Shown one piece after another: positions 27,991 to 37,398 of a DNA stretch of 64,000 nt. The stretch covers positions 1 through 64,000 of the forward strand of contig NZ_BMVE01000006.1 in NCBI RefSeq assembly GCF_014650555.1, written 5' to 3'. Source of the DNA: Streptomyces goshikiensis (GTDB lineage: Bacteria > Actinomycetota > Actinomycetes > Streptomycetales > Streptomycetaceae). Numbering within the stretch: the first letter of the stretch is position 1; every line of letters begins with the position of its first letter. The translations under genes were made by a program, and so were the position numbers. The notes beneath the pieces are model-generated. The model saw only the letters and a program-made list of their open reading frames with translations, was not told the origin of the DNA and did no database searches.

Positions 27991-30254
27991 GCCCGCCGGC
28001 CCGGCGCGAGGCGGGCCGGCGTCAGCTCCGGGGAGCAGGGCGGCGCCGGGCGGCGGTCTTCGAGGGGGATCACCTCCGGGACCGGACCCGGCTGGCCGAG
28101 GAAGACGCGGCGGACCACCCGCTCGGCCGCGTGGCCGTCGTCGTGGGAGCAGAACCGGGCCCGGAACGCGGCGCGCAGCTGCGCCGAGCGGGAGCCCTGC
28201 CAGTGGCCCGTGGCGAAGATGTCCACCAGCTCGTCCTCGCTCCGGGCGATCGCCCCCGGTGGACAGGCCCGCAGGTCGAAGTACGTGCCGCGGGCGGCCT
28301 CGTACGCCTCCCAGTCCTCCGCGTGGATCACGATCGGCCGGTCCAGCGAGGCGTAGTCGAACATCAGCGACGAATAGTCCGTCACCAACGCGTCCGAGGC
28401 CAGACAGAGTTCCTCCACCGACGGGTGGGAGGAGACGTCGACGAGCCGCGGCCGCGCCTCGTGCGCAGAGGCCGTGTCCGCGTACGTCAGGTGCGTCCGC
28501 GCCAGGATCGTGAACCGCGGCCCCAGATCGCGCAGCACCCGCTCGAAGTCCAGGTGCTCCGGCCGGCTGCGCCGGTAGTCGCGGTGCGTGGGGGCGTACA
28601 GGATCGCCACCGCGCCCACCGGGATGCCCAGGCGCTCGCGCAGCTCCAGGACGTCCGCGCGGGTGGCGCTGTGGAAGACGTCGTTGCGCGGGTAGCCGTA
28701 CTCCAGCGTCGTGTACGAGGACGGGACCGCCTTCTCCCACACCAGCGTCGAGTGGCGGTTCGCGGACAGCAGGAAGTCCCACTGGTCGGCGCCGCGCAGC
28801 AGCCCCGCGAAGTCCGTCGTCGGCGTCGCCGCCGGGCGGTCCAGGAGGTCCAGGCCGACCCGCTTGAGCGGGGTGCCGTGCTGGGTCTGGAGCAGGATCT
28901 GCCCCGGCCGCTTGACGAGGGCCCGGTCGAAGTTGACGTTGGTCACCAGGTAGGTGGCCCGTGCGAGGGCCGTCCAGTACGCGGCCGAGCCCGGGCGCAC
29001 CACGGCCGTCTCCGGGGGCAGCGTGTCCGCGTGGGCCGGGTCGCAGATCCACGCCGTCCGCATCCGCGGCGCCAGCTCCCGCAGCTTGGCCTCGATCGCC
29101 GCCGGATTGCAGGCGTAGCCGCCGTGCCAGTACGCGGAGAACACCGCCAGCTCCGGCCACAGCGGGAGCAGCCGCTGGAGGCGGTAGTGCAGCCGCAGCG
29201 CCGCCTCCCGCAGCCCCCGCCCCGCGGACACCCCCGTCCGGGCCGCCGCCAGCGCGACCGCGCGGCCCGCCGACAGCGCCCGGTAGGCGTGCCGCAGCCC
29301 GAGCCGCATCAGCGCGTGCCGCACCCGGTCCGTCCGGGACGGCGCCGGAGCCGGGGACGGCGCCGCGCCGTGGCCGCCCGCCGGGCGGTGGCGCCGCAGC
29401 AGCAGGGAGGCCCGGCGGAAGAACTCCGCCCGGCTCGCGCGCGGCAGGCGGCGCGGATCGGCGTACAGGGCGCAGAAGTGCTCGGCCATCGCGCGGTGCA
29501 GCGCGGGGCGCCAGCGCTCCAGCTCGGGGCGGGTGGCGAGCCGGCCGAAGACCCGGTCGTACTGGTCGAAGACGTCGAGGTGGCGGCGGGTGGAGGTGGT
29601 CGGGATCGAGCCCGTCCGGCGCCGGCGGTCGTGGACGCAGACCCGGTCGAGTACGGCCACCGACTCCGCCGCCAGCAGGGCGGGACAGGTCCAGGGGGCG
29701 TCCTCGTAGAAGCCGGGCGGGAATTGGAGCCCCTCGCGCTCCACGTACTCGCGGCGGTACGCCTTGTTCCACACCACCATCGGCATGCCGAGCAGCGCCG
29801 GCCGGTCGGTGAGGCGGAAGCTGGCCGGGCCGTCCTCGCCGAGCCGGTGCGCGGGGCTGTTGCGGACGGTCTCGCCGCTCCAGAAGGTGCGCGCGTAGTC
29901 GTAGACGAGGACGTCGGGGGAGCCGGTGGCCTTGAGGCGGTCGGCGATGGCCTGGAGGGCGCCCGGGGCGAGGGTGTCGTCACCGTCGAGGAAGATCAGG
30001 TAGTCGCCGGTGGCCCGGGCCAGACCCGCGTTGCGGGCCGGGCCCGGCCCCAGGTTGTGCGCCAGGCGCACGCCCGTGACCCGGGGGTCGCGGGCCGCGT
30101 GGTCGTCGATGATCGAACCGCAGGCGTCAGGGGAGGCGTCGTCGACCGCGATCAGTTCCAGATCCGCGTACGACTGGGTCAGGACCGACTCCAGGCTCTC
30201 CTGGAGGTACGCCTGCACCTTGTACGCGGGCACGATGACGCTGAACCGGGGCAC
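27987..30254 (-). CDS. Bifunctional GT2 glycosyltransferase / CDP-glycerol glycerophosphotransferase (TagF-like)
   Basis: This fusion of about 755 aa has an N-terminal GT-A domain (SVIVPAYKVQAYLQESLESVL, FLDGDDTLAPGAL) followed by a C-terminal TagB/TagF-type domain (TQHGTPLKRVG, LYAPTHRD, LVTDYSSLMFDY, residues ~420-730). TagF domains polymerise polyol-phosphate from CDP-glycerol. The protein therefore probably builds a teichoic-acid-like wall polymer, exported by the neighbouring TagGH-like transporter. I chose GTG 30254 so that the protein starts at PRFSVIVPAYK; ATG 30281 is an alternative. No lipid-linkage enzyme genes are visible nearby. Confidence 0.88.
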   Translation of the reverse strand: MPRFSVIVPAYKVQAYLQESLESVLTQSYADLELIAVDDASPDACGSIIDDHAARDPRVTGVRLAHNLGPGPARNAGLARATGDYLIFLDGDDTLAPGALQAIADRLKATGSPDVLVYDYARTFWSGETVRNSPAHRLGEDGPASFRLTDRPALLGMPMVVWNKAYRREYVEREGLQFPPGFYEDAPWTCPALLAAESVAVLDRVCVHDRRRRTGSIPTTSTRRHLDVFDQYDRVFGRLATRPELERWRPALHRAMAEHFCALYADPRRLPRASRAEFFRRASLLLRRHRPAGGHGAAPSPAPAPSRTDRVRHALMRLGLRHAYRALSAGRAVALAAARTGVSAGRGLREAALRLHYRLQRLLPLWPELAVFSAYWHGGYACNPAAIEAKLRELAPRMRTAWICDPAHADTLPPETAVVRPGSAAYWTALARATYLVTNVNFDRALVKRPGQILLQTQHGTPLKRVGLDLLDRPAATPTTDFAGLLRGADQWDFLLSANRHSTLVWEKAVPSSYTTLEYGYPRNDVFHSATRADVLELRERLGIPVGAVAILYAPTHRDYRRSRPEHLDFERVLRDLGPRFTILARTHLTYADTASAHEARPRLVDVSSHPSVEELCLASDALVTDYSSLMFDYASLDRPIVIHAEDWEAYEAARGTYFDLRACPPGAIARSEDELVDIFATGHWQGSRSAQLRAAFRARFCSHDDGHAAERVVRRVFLGQPGPVPEVIPLEDRRPAPPCSPELTPARLAPGRRA

Positions 30255-30392
30255 GGCACATCCAGGGGTCGGCGCGGGCATGTCCAACAGGAACCCCCGG
30301 TGTGGCGTTCGGGTTACGCCCCGCGCCCCGTTCGGGTCGCACAGCGTCAACTCCGCACGTCAACCGCATGATCAACAAGGGCTTCGGTGCCG

Positions 30393-31241
30393 TCACTTGA
30401 TCGCTCCGGCCATCACCCCCGAGACGAACTGCCGCTGGAACGCGAAGAAGACGACCAGGGGCACGACCATCGACAGGAACGCTCCCGGCGCCAGCACGTC
30501 GATGTTGTTGCCGAACTGCCGGACCTGCTGCTGGAGCGCCACCGTGATCGGCGGGTTCGCCGAGTCCGCGAAGACCAGCGCCACCAGCATGTCGTTCCAC
30601 ACCCACAGGAACTGGAAGATGCCGAGCGAGGCGATCGCCGGACCGCCCAGCGGTAGGACCACCCGCGCGAACAGCCGCAGTTCACCCGCCCCGTCGAGCC
30701 GGGCCGCCTCCAGCAGCTCCCGCGGGATCTGCGCGAAGAAGTTCCGCAGCAGGAACACCGCGAACGGCAGCCCGAACGCCGTGTGGAACAGCACCACCCC
30801 CGCCGTCGTCTCGAACAGGCCGATGGTGCCGAAGAGTTCGGACACCGGGATCAGCGCGACCTGGACGGGAACCACCAGCAGACCCACGACGATCAGGAAC
30901 AGCCAGTCCCGGCCCGGGAACTCCAGCCACGCGAACGCGTACCCGGCGAGCGAGCCCAGCACCAGGACCAGCAGCGTCGCCGGAACCGCGATCGCCACCG
31001 TGCTCAGCAGCGAACCCGTGATGGTGTCGTTGGCCAGCAGCCGCTCGTAGTTCTCCGCCGTCAGCTTCGACGGGGCCGTCAGCGCCCGCCACCAGCCGCC
31101 CTCGTTCAGCTCGGTGGGGGAGAGGAACGAGGAGATCAGCAGCCCGAGCGTGGGCAGCAGCCAGAACAGGGCCGCCAGGACCAGGAAGATCCGCAGGACG
31201 CCGCCGCCCGCCCGCGCGGCCCATCCGCGCACCGTGTTCAT
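30393..31241 (-). CDS. Carbohydrate ABC transporter permease (MalG-like)
   Basis: This 282-aa permease has six membrane helices and the EAA loop ELLEAARLDGAGELRLFARVVLPL near residues 180-205, which docks onto the ATPase. It ends FQRQFVSGVMAGAIK, typical of MalG/CUT1 permeases. The start ATG overlaps the stop of the upstream permease gene by 4 nt. It forms the inner-membrane channel with that permease. No ATPase gene is present, so a shared multiple-sugar ATPase such as MsiK, encoded elsewhere, is expected to power it. Confidence 0.92.
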   Translation of the reverse strand: MNTVRGWAARAGGGVLRIFLVLAALFWLLPTLGLLISSFLSPTELNEGGWWRALTAPSKLTAENYERLLANDTITGSLLSTVAIAVPATLLVLVLGSLAGYAFAWLEFPGRDWLFLIVVGLLVVPVQVALIPVSELFGTIGLFETTAGVVLFHTAFGLPFAVFLLRNFFAQIPRELLEAARLDGAGELRLFARVVLPLGGPAIASLGIFQFLWVWNDMLVALVFADSANPPITVALQQQVRQFGNNIDVLAPGAFLSMVVPLVVFFAFQRQFVSGVMAGAIK

Positions 31242-32551
31242 CGGCGGGCCTCCCTGCGCATCCGGCGGATGTTGTAGAACATGACCGGCGCCACCAGCGC
31301 CAGCAGCAGCACCGCGATGGCACTGCCCAGCCCCGGATCCGCGTTCGTCCCGAACGAGGTGCGGTACAGCTGGAACGCCAGGACGTTCGCGTCGTCCTGC
31401 ACGGCGCCCGGCGCGATCACGAAGACCAGGTCGAAGATCTTCATCACGTTGATGACGAGCGTGACCAGCACCACCGCCAGCACCGGAGCCAGCAGCGGCA
31501 CCGTGATCCGGCGGAACACCTGCCACTCGCTCGCCCCGTCCACCCGCGCCGCCTCCAGCAGCTCCCTCGGTACGGCCGCCAGCCCGGCCCCGATCAGCAC
31601 CATCGCGAACCCGGCCCACATCCACACGTACGCCCCGATGATCGCCGGGGTGACCAGCGCCGGACCGAGCCACTCCACTCCCGAGTACGCCTCCCGGAAG
31701 TTCGAGGCGGGCAGCCGCAGCAGCGCCCCGTCGGCCTTCGCGGACAGCGTGAAGGTGCCGTCGGCGCGGGCCGTCGCCGCATCGACCACCCGGCCGTCCT
31801 TGACCGCCTCGATCCGCATCCCGGCATACGCGGACTCCGCCGGGTCGACCGTGTTCGTACGGCCCCCGCCGCCCCGGGTGAAGTCCTGCCAGGCCGTCCC
31901 GGTGACCCGGCCGGGCTCGGCACCCGCCGCCTTCGCCGGACGGGTCCCCTCCGGCAGCGCCTCGGCGGCCACCCCGACCAGCGGCAGCAGCACCGGCACC
32001 CCCGCCCGTACGGGATCACGCGTCACGAAGGCGCCCCCGTCGGCCGGGACCAGCGGGGAGTCCCGCCCCGGCCGGGCCTTCGGGAACGCCGAGGACTCCG
32101 CGAAGGTGTCGTGCACCCCGACCCAGACGGCGTTCGCGACGCCCCGGTGCGGATCGTGGTCGTAGACGAGCCGGAAGATGATGCCCGCCGCCAGCATCGA
32201 GATCGCCATCGGCATGAACACGAGCAGCTTGAACGCCGTCCCCCAGCGCACCCGTTCGGTCAGCACCGCGAAGATCAGGCCCAGCGCGGTCGCCGTCGTC
32301 GGCGCCAGCACCACCCACAGCGCCGTGTTCCGCAGGGCCGTACGGATCGAGTCGTCGCGCAGTATCTCCAGGTAGTTGTCCGCGCCGACGAAGGTGCCGC
32401 CGGAGCGGTCGAAAAGGCTCCGGTACACCGAGTAGCCGATGGGCTGCACGACGAGCGCGCCGAGCAGGACGAGCGCCGGGAGGAGGAACGCCGCCGCGAC
32501 CAGGCGGCGGCGCCGGACCTCGGCGGACTTCGGCGAAGCCGTGGCCGCCAC
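31238..32551 (-). CDS. Carbohydrate ABC transporter permease (MalF-like) with large insert
   Basis: This 437-aa permease is much longer than the usual ~300 aa because about 165 residues (roughly 131-298) are inserted between its third and fourth membrane helices. The insert is extracytoplasmic and beta-rich (MRIEAVKDGRVVDAATARADGTFTLSA), resembling a small Ig- or carboxypeptidase-regulatory-like fold, and may contact the binding protein as the MalF P2 loop does. The EAA loop is ELLEAARVDGASEWQVFRRITVPLL. GTG 32551 lies 4 nt after the stop of the binding-protein gene. Confidence 0.9.
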   Translation of the reverse strand: MAATASPKSAEVRRRRLVAAAFLLPALVLLGALVVQPIGYSVYRSLFDRSGGTFVGADNYLEILRDDSIRTALRNTALWVVLAPTTATALGLIFAVLTERVRWGTAFKLLVFMPMAISMLAAGIIFRLVYDHDPHRGVANAVWVGVHDTFAESSAFPKARPGRDSPLVPADGGAFVTRDPVRAGVPVLLPLVGVAAEALPEGTRPAKAAGAEPGRVTGTAWQDFTRGGGGRTNTVDPAESAYAGMRIEAVKDGRVVDAATARADGTFTLSAKADGALLRLPASNFREAYSGVEWLGPALVTPAIIGAYVWMWAGFAMVLIGAGLAAVPRELLEAARVDGASEWQVFRRITVPLLAPVLAVVLVTLVINVMKIFDLVFVIAPGAVQDDANVLAFQLYRTSFGTNADPGLGSAIAVLLLALVAPVMFYNIRRMRREARR

Positions 32552-32555
32552 CGGA

Positions 32556-34013
32556 TCAGCCCCCGTAGGCCTTGGCCGCTTCCGCCTCCAGCTTCGCCTG
32601 CGCCCCCGCCACGTCCGACGGGTTCGCCAGGAAGTCCTGGAGCGCCTTCCACTCGCCGGCGCCCGGCGTCCCGCCGAAGCCCGCCGGCGCCTGGTCCGAC
32701 ATGTCGAAGCGGAAATCGTCGCCCGCCGCGATCAGCGACTTCGCGATGTTCCGCTGGATGGCGTTCGGATAGGCACCCGGATCCACTGCCTTGTTCGGCG
32801 AGACGAACCCGCCCTCGCGGGCCTGGATCTCCGCCGCGTCCGGCGACGCCAGGAACGTCAGCAGCGCCTGCGCGCCCTTCGACGGCTTCAGCGCGACCGC
32901 CACGTCACCGCCCGAGACCACCGGCGCCTTGGCACCCACCGCCGGGAACGGGAAGACCAGGGCGTCCTCGCCCACCTTCGCCTCCGTCTGCGCGATGTTC
33001 ACCCCCACGAAGTCACCCTCGAAGACCATCGCCGCCGCCGGCCGGTCGCCGCCGGTGAAGGTCTGCGTCACCGACTTCGGGAACTCCGTCGACAGCGCCC
33101 CGCTCTGACCGCCCGCCAGGAAGTCCTTGCGGCCGAACAGCTGGCCGAGCGTGGTCAGCGCCTGCTTGACGCTGTCGTCCGTCCACTTGATCTCGTGCTT
33201 CGCCAGCTGGTCGTACTTCTGCGGACCCGCCTGCGAGAGGTAGACGTTCTCGAACCAGTCGGTCAGGGTCCAGCCGTCCGCGCCGGCCACCGACACCGCG
33301 GGAGTGCCCGACGCGGACAGCGTGTCGGCCACCTCCAGCAGTTCCTTCCACGTCTTCGGCGGCTGGACCCCCGCCGCCTCGAACGCCTTCGCGTTGTACC
33401 AGATGAGCGACTTGTTGGCGGCCTTGTAGTACACGCCGTACTGGGTGCCGTCGACCGCGCCCAGCTTCTTCCAGCCCTCGCCGTAATTGGCGTTCAGCTG
33501 CGCCTGCGCCTCCGGCCCCACCGGCTGCGCCCACTTCTTCTCCACCGCCGCCGCCAGCGCGCCGACCTGCGGGAGCAGCGCCACGTCCGGCGGGGCGCCG
33601 CCCGCGATCTTCGTACCGAGGAAGGTGACGATCGGGTCCTGCGCCGGGACGAAGGTGACCGTGGCGCCCGTGCGCTTCTCGAACTCCTTGAGGACCTTGG
33701 TGAAGTTCTCCTGCTCCGGGCCCGTCCAGACCGCCGCCACCTCCAGCTTCTCGCCGGGCAGCTTCGGTAACTCCACCCGCCGTCCGGCCGGTGTCGCACC
33801 GCCGGGCGGGTCGGCCTTCTTGTCGCCGCCGTCCCCGCACCCGGTGAGCGCCAGCGCGCCCGCCGCGGCCAGGGCCGCCCAGGTACGGGCCCTGGCTCGG
33901 GCCCTCGTACGCCGCTTCGCGCTGCTGCGGCCCGTGGCGCCGCTCGCCGGCCCGCCTGTCGTCCGGTCCGTCGTCCGGTCCGTCGTACGGCCCGTTCCCT
34001 GCCGACCGCGCAT
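32556..34013 (-). CDS. Extracellular sugar-binding lipoprotein (CUT1 family)
   Basis: This 485-aa lipoprotein has a long basic N-terminus (including a TTDRTTDRTT repeat), a hydrophobic signal and lipobox LALTGC with lipidated Cys59. A type I solute-binding domain of the MalE class follows (VAAVWTGPEQENFTKVLKEFEKRTGATVTF). It captures the sugar for the two permeases downstream, 4 nt away. An in-frame TTA codon (33768-33770, Leu82) is notable in this genome. ATG 34013 is preceded by GGGGGCG. The substrate is unknown; no hydrolase or LacI-type regulator is adjacent. Confidence 0.91.
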   Translation of the reverse strand: MRGRQGTGRTTDRTTDRTTGGPASGATGRSSAKRRTRARARARTWAALAAAGALALTGCGDGGDKKADPPGGATPAGRRVELPKLPGEKLEVAAVWTGPEQENFTKVLKEFEKRTGATVTFVPAQDPIVTFLGTKIAGGAPPDVALLPQVGALAAAVEKKWAQPVGPEAQAQLNANYGEGWKKLGAVDGTQYGVYYKAANKSLIWYNAKAFEAAGVQPPKTWKELLEVADTLSASGTPAVSVAGADGWTLTDWFENVYLSQAGPQKYDQLAKHEIKWTDDSVKQALTTLGQLFGRKDFLAGGQSGALSTEFPKSVTQTFTGGDRPAAAMVFEGDFVGVNIAQTEAKVGEDALVFPFPAVGAKAPVVSGGDVAVALKPSKGAQALLTFLASPDAAEIQAREGGFVSPNKAVDPGAYPNAIQRNIAKSLIAAGDDFRFDMSDQAPAGFGGTPGAGEWKALQDFLANPSDVAGAQAKLEAEAAKAYGG

Positions 34014-34128
34014 GGTTACGCCCCCGATGCCTGTCCGCTGCCCGTGGTGTGTCCCGTGCCACAAGGTCTACGCCGAGCGGTCCGCCCCCGCAATACCGCG
34101 TCCCGGGATCCGGGTGGCCCGAAAGGGC

Positions 34129-37100
34129 CTACGGAGCGGCCGGGAACGGCACGGGTATCGCCGAGACCAGGTGCGCGGCCCGGTCCAGGGCACTGGCCAG
34201 CAGCGCCAGGTCCGTCGGTCCGTTGCCCAGCTCGCGCACCGGACGGCGGGCCGGAGGATCACCCATTCGCTCCCACTCCACCGGGACCACCGTCGGCCGC
34301 AGCGTCGCGGTGCGCGGGATCCGGCCGGTGACCCGGCCGCCCTGGAACGGCACCGCGGAGCCGTCGGCGCGCAGCAGCCGGCCGCGGCCGGGACCCGGCT
34401 GGTCGGGGGCGTCCAGCTCGACCCGCAGGGCCGTCAGCCGGGCGAGTTCGGTGTCCGCCGTCCGGTCCGGCCGGGCGCTGGTCGCCACCAGGTGCACGCC
34501 GAGCCGGACACCGTCACGGGCCACCGCCTCCAGGGCGCGGACCACCGAACCGGCGGCGGGCCGGCCCATGTTGCCGAGGCCGGGCGAGACCAGTGCGTCG
34601 AGGTCGTCGACCAGCACCACCAGACGGGGCAGCGGACTCGGCCCCGCCGCCGGCTCCGTGCGGAACGCGGCCGAACGCAGCCGGAGCGTGCCGGTGCGCT
34701 GCGGCTCCAGATCACCGCGCAGCTCACCGGAGGTGGGCCGGCGGGGCGCGACCATCCGGTCGCCGGCCTCGCGGCGGGCGTGCCACTCCGCGAACGGCAC
34801 CCCGTCGAGGAGCTCCGCGCGGCGCCTGAGCTCGGCGCCGAGGGCCTGCGCGAACTCCCGCATGCGCAAGGGGTCCGAAGCCACGAGGTGCGCCGAGACG
34901 TGCGGCAGGTCGGTGCAGGGGCGCAGCCCGTCACCGCGCTCGCCGCCCGCGCCGTCGAGGAGGACGAGGCCGAGCCGGTCGGGGCGGGCCGCGGCGGCCA
35001 GGGAGGCGGCGACCGAACGCAGCAGCTCCGTACGGCCGCTCCCGGCGGGGCCCTCGATCAGCAGGTGCGGGCCGTCGTGGACCAGCTCGGCACCGACGGG
35101 GCCGCGCCGGCCGGCACCGAGGACGACCTCGACGAGCCCGCCGACGCCCTGGCCCTGCTCGGTCGCCGCCGCCCAACGGGCCATCAGGGACGCGGGGGTG
35201 GCCCGGGCCAGCCCCAGCTCGTCCAGCAGCCGCGAGGTCTGCGGGAGCGCGGCCGCGACGGTCCGGGACGGCTCCGCCTGCGAGGCGTCGGCCCGCAGCG
35301 GCGCGAGGGCGCGGGCGAACCGCTCCGCCCAGGCGGCGGAGACGGCGTCGGCGGTGGCGGTCTCGCCGGGCGGCACCGGCAGGCCGCCGCTGACCACGAA
35401 GGTCCGTACGGCCGTGGCGACGTCTCCGCTGAGCAGGGCGACCGCGCCGCACTCGCGGAAGGCGGGGGTGCTCGCGCAGGCGGTCTCGTACGTCTCGGTG
35501 AGGGGAGAGGCGGGGGTGGCGGACGGCGCGTCGGCCAGGCAGAGCAGGTGGATCCCGGCGGCGGGACCGTGGGAGGCGAGCCGGGCCGTGACGTCGCGCA
35601 GCGCGCCGGTGCCGGGGTCGCCGTCGAGGACGAGGAGGGTGTACGGGCCCTCGTACGCGGCGGCGGCCTCCCGTATGGCGGCGCGGTCGGCGCTCGCCCA
35701 GCCGGTACCGAGAGGACCGTCGTCGAGCCGCCGGGTCAGCTCCCCCGCCCGCGCGGCGGCCTGGTCCCGGTCGTACGCGAGCAGCAGCCGGCAGTCCTGG
35801 CCGTGCGCCGGGCGCAGGTGCGGCAGCCAGCCGAGCCAGCCCCAGTCGCGGCGCCGGTCCGCGAGGGCGCGGGCCCGGTCGGTGCTGATCAGTACGATCT
35901 CCAGCTGCGCCGGGGCGTGCAGCGCGGCGAGCTGGGCGATCACGGAGCGGGCGACGCCGGTGAGGCGGGCGCGGGGTCCGGCGACGCCGAGGGCGCCGAC
36001 GTCCTGGAACGCGACCCGGCAGCCGGCGCCGAGGCCGACGTCGAGCGCGCCGGGGCGACGGGACCACAGCCGCCGGGTCGGTCCGAGCGCGGCGAGCAGC
36101 AACGCTGCCGGATCGTCGGCCGCGGGCCGCGCCGACACGGCTGCCGCCGCCGCCCGCACGTCCTCGGCCTGCCCGGCCTGCTCCCCCCGCACCCACTTCC
36201 GGGCCCAAGCCCCGATCCCCCGCCGCCGCGCCCCCTCGCCCCCGCCGCCGGCTTCCGAGCCCGCACCGAAGCGGTCCGCACCGGCTTCCGGACCCGCACC
36301 GGGACGCCCCGCACCGGGTTCCGAGCCCGCGCTGAAGTGGCTCGCGCCGGGTTCCGGGGCCGCGCCGAAGCGGTTCGCGCCGGGTTCCGGGGTCGCGCCG
36401 AAGTGGCCCGCGCCGGGTCTGGCGGGGCCGGCCGCGTCGGGTCTGGCGGGCCGGGCCGGGCCGGGGGCGCCGCCGCGCTGCGTCATGGGGTCTGCGGCCG
36501 GGCCGGCGGGGTGCGCGCCGCCGCGCGGGCCCGCGACGGGGGCGTCGGGGTGCGGGGTTCCGGGGCCGAGCCCCGAGGTGGGGCCGGGGACGGAGCCCCC
36601 GTTGCGGGAAGGGGCGGGGTGGGGGAGCAGCCCCTGCGCCCCGGACCGCGACCCCGCGTAACCGCCGGCGGAGCCGTCGGCGCGTCGCGCATCGGGGTAC
36701 GCGCCGCCCCGCCCGTCGCCGGGCGCACCCGCGGCCGAGCGGCCCGCCGGGGGGATCGAGAGGTGGCCCTCCTGGTCCGGGGTGACCGGCAGCGGGATGC
36801 TCGCGCCGACGGTCAGCCGCAGGGTGGATTCGCCGACCCGGAGCAGGGCCCCCGGCGCGAGCGCCACCGCCCGTTCCCCGACGGCCACGCCGTCCAGCGT
36901 CGTCCCGTTCGTGGAGTTCAGGTCCGCCACGGCCACCCGGCCGTCCGGCATCACCGTCACCGCGCAGTGCGCCCGCGACACGTCCGGGTCGTCCAGCGGC
37001 ACGTCCGCGTCCGCGGAGCGCCCGATCCGTACCGCTCCCGGGTGCAGCAGGTGCACCCCGCCCGCGTCCGGCCCCGCCACCACGTGCAGCTGGGGCGTCC

Positions 37101-37398
37101 CCAGGCCCTCCTCCGCGTCCGGCAGGACATCCGGCACCGGGCCGTGCAGCGCCAGCACCGCCCCGTCCACCAGCGGCGGCTCGCCCAGCACCCGCCGCTG
37201 CGGGTCGAGCCGCTCCGCCCCGGCGTACAGCACGACCGTGCCCCCGGTGTCGGGCCCGCCGACGGTGGCCGCGAGCCCGGAGGCCACCGCGGCGAGCGCG
37301 GTTCCGGCGGGCGCGGTGACGAGTACGTCGCAGCTCGTCGGCGCGGTGGCGGTCTGGTGGCCGCTGCGCGACCCAAGGACGGTCAGCCGGATCTGCAT
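34129..37398 (-). CDS. FHA domain FtsK/SpoIIIE-type protein
   Basis: This 1089-aa cytoplasmic protein has an N-terminal ubiquitin-like region and an FHA phosphothreonine-binding domain at about 103-190 (VRIGRSAD, SRAH, LNSTNGT). A Pro/Gly/Ala-rich linker spans about 205-420 with repeated GAxPEPGAxHF-like units. An FtsK/SpoIIIE-like ATPase part resembling EccC of type VII secretion follows. The only P-loop, near residue 780, reads GPAGSGRT, with Arg in place of the catalytic Lys; Walker B is VVLVDDLDAL. It is divergent from the Ser/Thr kinase gene pkaA and is a likely phospho-dependent partner of those kinases. Confidence 0.88.
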   Translation of the reverse strand: MQIRLTVLGSRSGHQTATAPTSCDVLVTAPAGTALAAVASGLAATVGGPDTGGTVVLYAGAERLDPQRRVLGEPPLVDGAVLALHGPVPDVLPDAEEGLGTPQLHVVAGPDAGGVHLLHPGAVRIGRSADADVPLDDPDVSRAHCAVTVMPDGRVAVADLNSTNGTTLDGVAVGERAVALAPGALLRVGESTLRLTVGASIPLPVTPDQEGHLSIPPAGRSAAGAPGDGRGGAYPDARRADGSAGGYAGSRSGAQGLLPHPAPSRNGGSVPGPTSGLGPGTPHPDAPVAGPRGGAHPAGPAADPMTQRGGAPGPARPARPDAAGPARPGAGHFGATPEPGANRFGAAPEPGASHFSAGSEPGAGRPGAGPEAGADRFGAGSEAGGGGEGARRRGIGAWARKWVRGEQAGQAEDVRAAAAAVSARPAADDPAALLLAALGPTRRLWSRRPGALDVGLGAGCRVAFQDVGALGVAGPRARLTGVARSVIAQLAALHAPAQLEIVLISTDRARALADRRRDWGWLGWLPHLRPAHGQDCRLLLAYDRDQAAARAGELTRRLDDGPLGTGWASADRAAIREAAAAYEGPYTLLVLDGDPGTGALRDVTARLASHGPAAGIHLLCLADAPSATPASPLTETYETACASTPAFRECGAVALLSGDVATAVRTFVVSGGLPVPPGETATADAVSAAWAERFARALAPLRADASQAEPSRTVAAALPQTSRLLDELGLARATPASLMARWAAATEQGQGVGGLVEVVLGAGRRGPVGAELVHDGPHLLIEGPAGSGRTELLRSVAASLAAAARPDRLGLVLLDGAGGERGDGLRPCTDLPHVSAHLVASDPLRMREFAQALGAELRRRAELLDGVPFAEWHARREAGDRMVAPRRPTSGELRGDLEPQRTGTLRLRSAAFRTEPAAGPSPLPRLVVLVDDLDALVSPGLGNMGRPAAGSVVRALEAVARDGVRLGVHLVATSARPDRTADTELARLTALRVELDAPDQPGPGRGRLLRADGSAVPFQGGRVTGRIPRTATLRPTVVPVEWERMGDPPARRPVRELGNGPTDLALLASALDRAAHLVSAIPVPFPAAP

